DNA from: Pseudomonas fluorescens
GTDB taxonomy: Bacteria > Pseudomonadota > Gammaproteobacteria > Pseudomonadales > Pseudomonadaceae
Reading direction: 5' to 3'
Assembly: GCF_902497775.2 (NCBI RefSeq)
Contig: NZ_OZ024668.1
Location: 2,875,826 to 2,939,825 of the forward strand
DNA: 64,000 nt
The position numbers were made by a program, and so were the translations under genes. Under the pieces are notes generated by a model. The model worked only from the letters and a program-made list of their open reading frames with translations, did no database searches and was not told the origin of the DNA. Of the stretch, positions 61,986-64,000 are shown piece by piece. Every line of letters starts with the position of its first letter. Position 1 is the stretch's first letter.

Positions 61986-62483
61986 ATGGAACTCATAATG
62001 AGGAGCCGGCTTTTTGTGGTTCTGATTGGCTTGGGCTTTATCGCTGTGGACCAGTGGGTCAAGCTGCAGGCGCTAATAACGCTGCAATCGGAAAGTTTCA
62101 AACTGGGTGGCCGCTTCGCTTGGCTGGATATCGCGTTGAGCCTGAACCCCGGGGCGTTCCTGAGCCTGGGTGCAGGGTTGGCACCGGGCGTAAAGCAACT
62201 GATTTTCATCGTCGGCGTGGCGGTTGTAGTGGGCTGGGCCACCTGGTGGTCCCTGGCGCGTTGGACAAGCGCTCCCGCGAGAGCGGCGGCGGTTTACTTC
62301 ATTGCCTTGGGCGGCGCTTCCAACCTGATTGACCGAGTGTTTCGTGAAGGGCACGTGGTCGACTACATGGTGCTCAACGTCGGGACCGTGCACACCGGCG
62401 TTTTCAATATTGCCGATGTTGCCATCATGGTCGGGGCGGGAGTGTTGCTCTGGGTTGAGCTACGAAAAAGCCGGGAAGCTTAA
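61986..62483 (+). CDS. Signal peptidase II (LspA)-like paralogue
   Basis: 165-residue membrane protein with four hydrophobic helices. The LspA motifs are present in altered form: NPGAFLSLG for NxGAAF, ALGGASNLIDRVFREGHVVD for the first Asp region, and VFNIADVAI for the catalytic Asp of FNxADS. Both Asp are kept. It is not next to ileS or fkpB as the housekeeping lspA is, so it is probably a second copy with a narrower substrate set. Confidence 0.82.
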   Translation: MELIMRSRLFVVLIGLGFIAVDQWVKLQALITLQSESFKLGGRFAWLDIALSLNPGAFLSLGAGLAPGVKQLIFIVGVAVVVGWATWWSLARWTSAPARAAAVYFIALGGASNLIDRVFREGHVVDYMVLNVGTVHTGVFNIADVAIMVGAGVLLWVELRKSREA

Positions 62484-62688
62484 GTGTCGCAAGTGTTGCC
62501 GTTACGTCGGAGGCCAAGCTCTGATTGGCAGCGAAGCAACAACCACGGCGGCAGGCCAGGCTCCTGCCGCCGTCCGTGAGGGCGTTGGCCAGTCCCCGGC
62601 AAAACACCCAGCCATTGGCCGGGCCGCACTGTGTTGGCCAAGCGCGATCGCGATATGATCCGGCGACACCCATCGGACGTGCCAGCCT

Positions 62689-63579
62689 ATGCCCGTTGAC
62701 CTCCAAGCGCTGTACCCCAAACTGATCCATCTGATGCTGGACACGGTTTTCGTGGTCGACCGGGATCACCAGATTGTCTTTGTCAGTGATGCCTGCGAAG
62801 CGCTGCTCGGTTACCGCGCCGCCGAGCTGACCGGCACACCGATCACCGACTACATCCACCCTGACGACCTGGCGGTGACCCAGGCCTCGATTGTGCGGGT
62901 CATGAACGGTCAATCCCACGTCGATTTTCGCAACCGCTACATCCGCAAGGATGGCGGTGTCGTGCATATCCTGTGGGCTGCGTTCTGGTCCGAGGAGGTG
63001 GGTGCGCGCATCGGTGTGGCGCGGGACGTGACGGCCCTCAGGCAGGCCGAAGATGAACTGCGCTTCCTGGCCCATCACGATCCTTTGACGGCCCTGAGCA
63101 ACCGCGCGCTGTTCAACGATCGGCTGGAGTCGGCCGTGCAAGCGGCACAGCGCCACCAGAGCACACTGGCGTTGCTGTTTCTGGACATCAACGACTTCAA
63201 GGGTATTAATGACGTCCATGGGCACGCCATGGGGGACCGGATCCTCTGCATGATTGCCCGGCGACTGGAAGGCTGCGTACGCGCGACCGACACGGTGGCG
63301 CGGATCGGTGGTGATGAGTTCACCGTGCTGTTGCCGGGTATTCAGTCGCAGGATGCCGTTTTCGCCAAGGTGGGGGAGATTCTTGCGGCCATGGCCGAGC
63401 CCCTGGACACTGAATTTGGCGGGCTCAGTATGCCGTCGTGCAGTGTCGGCGTGGCCTTTTACCCCCAGGACGCAGAGAATGCCGATACCCTGCTAAGCCA
63501 TGCGGATGGCGATATGTACCGGATCAAGAAACAACGCGCCGCACAGCGAATAGCATTCAAGCATCTACAAGCCGAGTAA
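62689..63579 (+). CDS. PAS-GGDEF diguanylate cyclase
   Basis: Soluble 296-residue cyclase. An N-terminal PAS domain (DTVFVVDRDHQIVFVSDACE to RIGVARDVTALRQAEDELR) is followed by a GGDEF domain with RIGGDEF (207-211) and an RATD I-site (198-201) five residues upstream. It should make cyclic di-GMP with product inhibition. Five bases separate it from the following DUF2986 gene. Confidence 0.93.
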   Translation: MPVDLQALYPKLIHLMLDTVFVVDRDHQIVFVSDACEALLGYRAAELTGTPITDYIHPDDLAVTQASIVRVMNGQSHVDFRNRYIRKDGGVVHILWAAFWSEEVGARIGVARDVTALRQAEDELRFLAHHDPLTALSNRALFNDRLESAVQAAQRHQSTLALLFLDINDFKGINDVHGHAMGDRILCMIARRLEGCVRATDTVARIGGDEFTVLLPGIQSQDAVFAKVGEILAAMAEPLDTEFGGLSMPSCSVGVAFYPQDAENADTLLSHADGDMYRIKKQRAAQRIAFKHLQAE

Positions 63580-63583
63580 CAAC

Positions 63584-63742
63584 GTGAATCGTCAGAAGAA
63601 AATCAAACAGCTATTAAAGGCCCACGCCAAAAAGGCCAGCGCCAAACTGGCACCGAAGAGCAAGCCCAAATACATTAGCAAGGCTGACCGGTTGAAACTG
63701 GAAGCTGAAGCCAGCGACGCTGCTGTCACCCCCGCAGAGTGA
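63584..63742 (+). CDS. DUF2986-family small protein (52 aa)
   Basis: GTG start four bases after the cyclase stop. Lys/Ala-rich helical protein: NRQKKIKQLLKAHAKKASAK, LAPKSKPKYISKADRLKLEA. This matches my memory of DUF2986. Probably cytosolic and nucleic-acid-binding by charge. Role unknown. Confidence 0.75.
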   Translation: MNRQKKIKQLLKAHAKKASAKLAPKSKPKYISKADRLKLEAEASDAAVTPAE

Positions 63743-63777
63743 AAGCCCCATAGCTCAAGCACAGGCAAGCTCCTGAC

Positions 63778-64000
63778 TCATGCATCAAGCTCAGCAATCA
63801 CTTCTGCCCTGGTAATGACCTGACGGAAGTGATGCTTCCACAGATCGATGCCCAACTGACCTGACCGGTCGAGGGATGAGCCGACAGTCAGGTCGGTAAC
63901 CAGCGTGGGCGAGAGCCCGGCATCGAACAGTGCGAACCCGGCGGCGAGTACGCAGGTTTCGGTCTGGATACCGCAAACCAGCACGCGCTCGACGCCGAGT
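63778..64000 (-). CDS. Isochorismatase-family cysteine hydrolase (partial, C-terminal part)
   Basis: Runs off the window edge. The visible end reads LVCGIQTETCVLAAGFALFD, then VTDLTVGSSLDRSGQLGIDL. The nucleophile Cys is in QTETCVLA. The family (nicotinamidase, isochorismatase, ureidohydrolase) cannot be resolved from this fragment. Confidence 0.82.
   Translation of the reverse strand, partial: LGVERVLVCGIQTETCVLAAGFALFDAGLSPTLVTDLTVGSSLDRSGQLGIDLWKHHFRQVITRAEVIAELDA

Overview
The window is a high-GC chromosomal segment from a Pseudomonas, most likely of the P. putida / P. fluorescens lineage. The evidence is the dense scatter of Pseudomonas-type REP palindromes (core GCGGGCAAGCCCGCTCCTAC), the gene repertoire (ahpCF, gor, galU, tsdBA, modABC, a CsrA/RsmE-type regulator, an RTX lipase/polyurethanase, DOPA decarboxylase) and strong Shine-Dalgarno sites before most genes. 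Both strands are densely coded. No plasmid origin, rRNA, intact insertion sequence, intact prophage or CRISPR array was seen.

Layout. 0-5.6 kb: a second RibB-type riboflavin gene and a four-gene polyamine/spermidine-type ABC importer, whose upstream regions share an operator-like sequence. 5.6-12.6 kb: peroxide and thiol defence (ahpC-ahpF, gor), galU and a thiosulfate dehydrogenase pair (tsdB-tsdA). 12.8-18.5 kb: small conserved genes, nitronate monooxygenase, the molybdate importer modABC behind a ModE-like box, topoisomerase IB and an RsmE-like CsrA. 18.6-21.6 kb: an operon of PAS histidine kinase, KaiC-like double ATPase and single-domain receiver. 21.8-30 kb: an AraC regulator divergent from a TauE-type exporter, tRNA-Leu(TAA), small membrane and secreted proteins, a SRAP protein and a Cache-GGDEF cyclase.

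30-37.2 kb is an accessory region: many short hypothetical genes, AT-richer stretches, and several wrecks (a fimbrial adhesin with a one-base deletion, the tail of a beta-barrel protein, a hybrid-kinase fragment and a tyrosine-integrase tail). It abuts tRNA-Cys, the likely old attachment site. 37.5-46 kb: AlkB, O-acetylhomoserine sulfhydrylase, a 791-residue protein with an aspzincin-like HEXXH metalloprotease domain (candidate effector), an RTX lipase and topoisomerase III.

47-58.8 kb: an aromatic-amine gene set between two TonB receptors: a two-component hydroxylase resembling 4-hydroxyphenylacetate 3-hydroxylase C1/C2, DOPA/aromatic amino acid decarboxylase, a LysR regulator and a phenylacetaldehyde-type dehydrogenase. 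Together these could take DOPA or tyramine-like compounds toward (di)hydroxyphenylacetate.

Between the second TonB receptor and an AraC-GyrI gene (58.98-59.19 kb) lies a tripartite RNA-like element: two hairpins with the same loop TTTGGTAG flank a roughly 69-nt foldable segment that exposes the complement CTACCAA, with an overlapping terminator. The geometry resembles the antisense-leader immunity of satellite phage P4. It is the most unusual signal in the window. The end of the window holds small hypotheticals, an LMW-phosphatase-like protein, a divergent signal peptidase II paralogue, a PAS-GGDEF cyclase and a partial isochorismatase-family gene.
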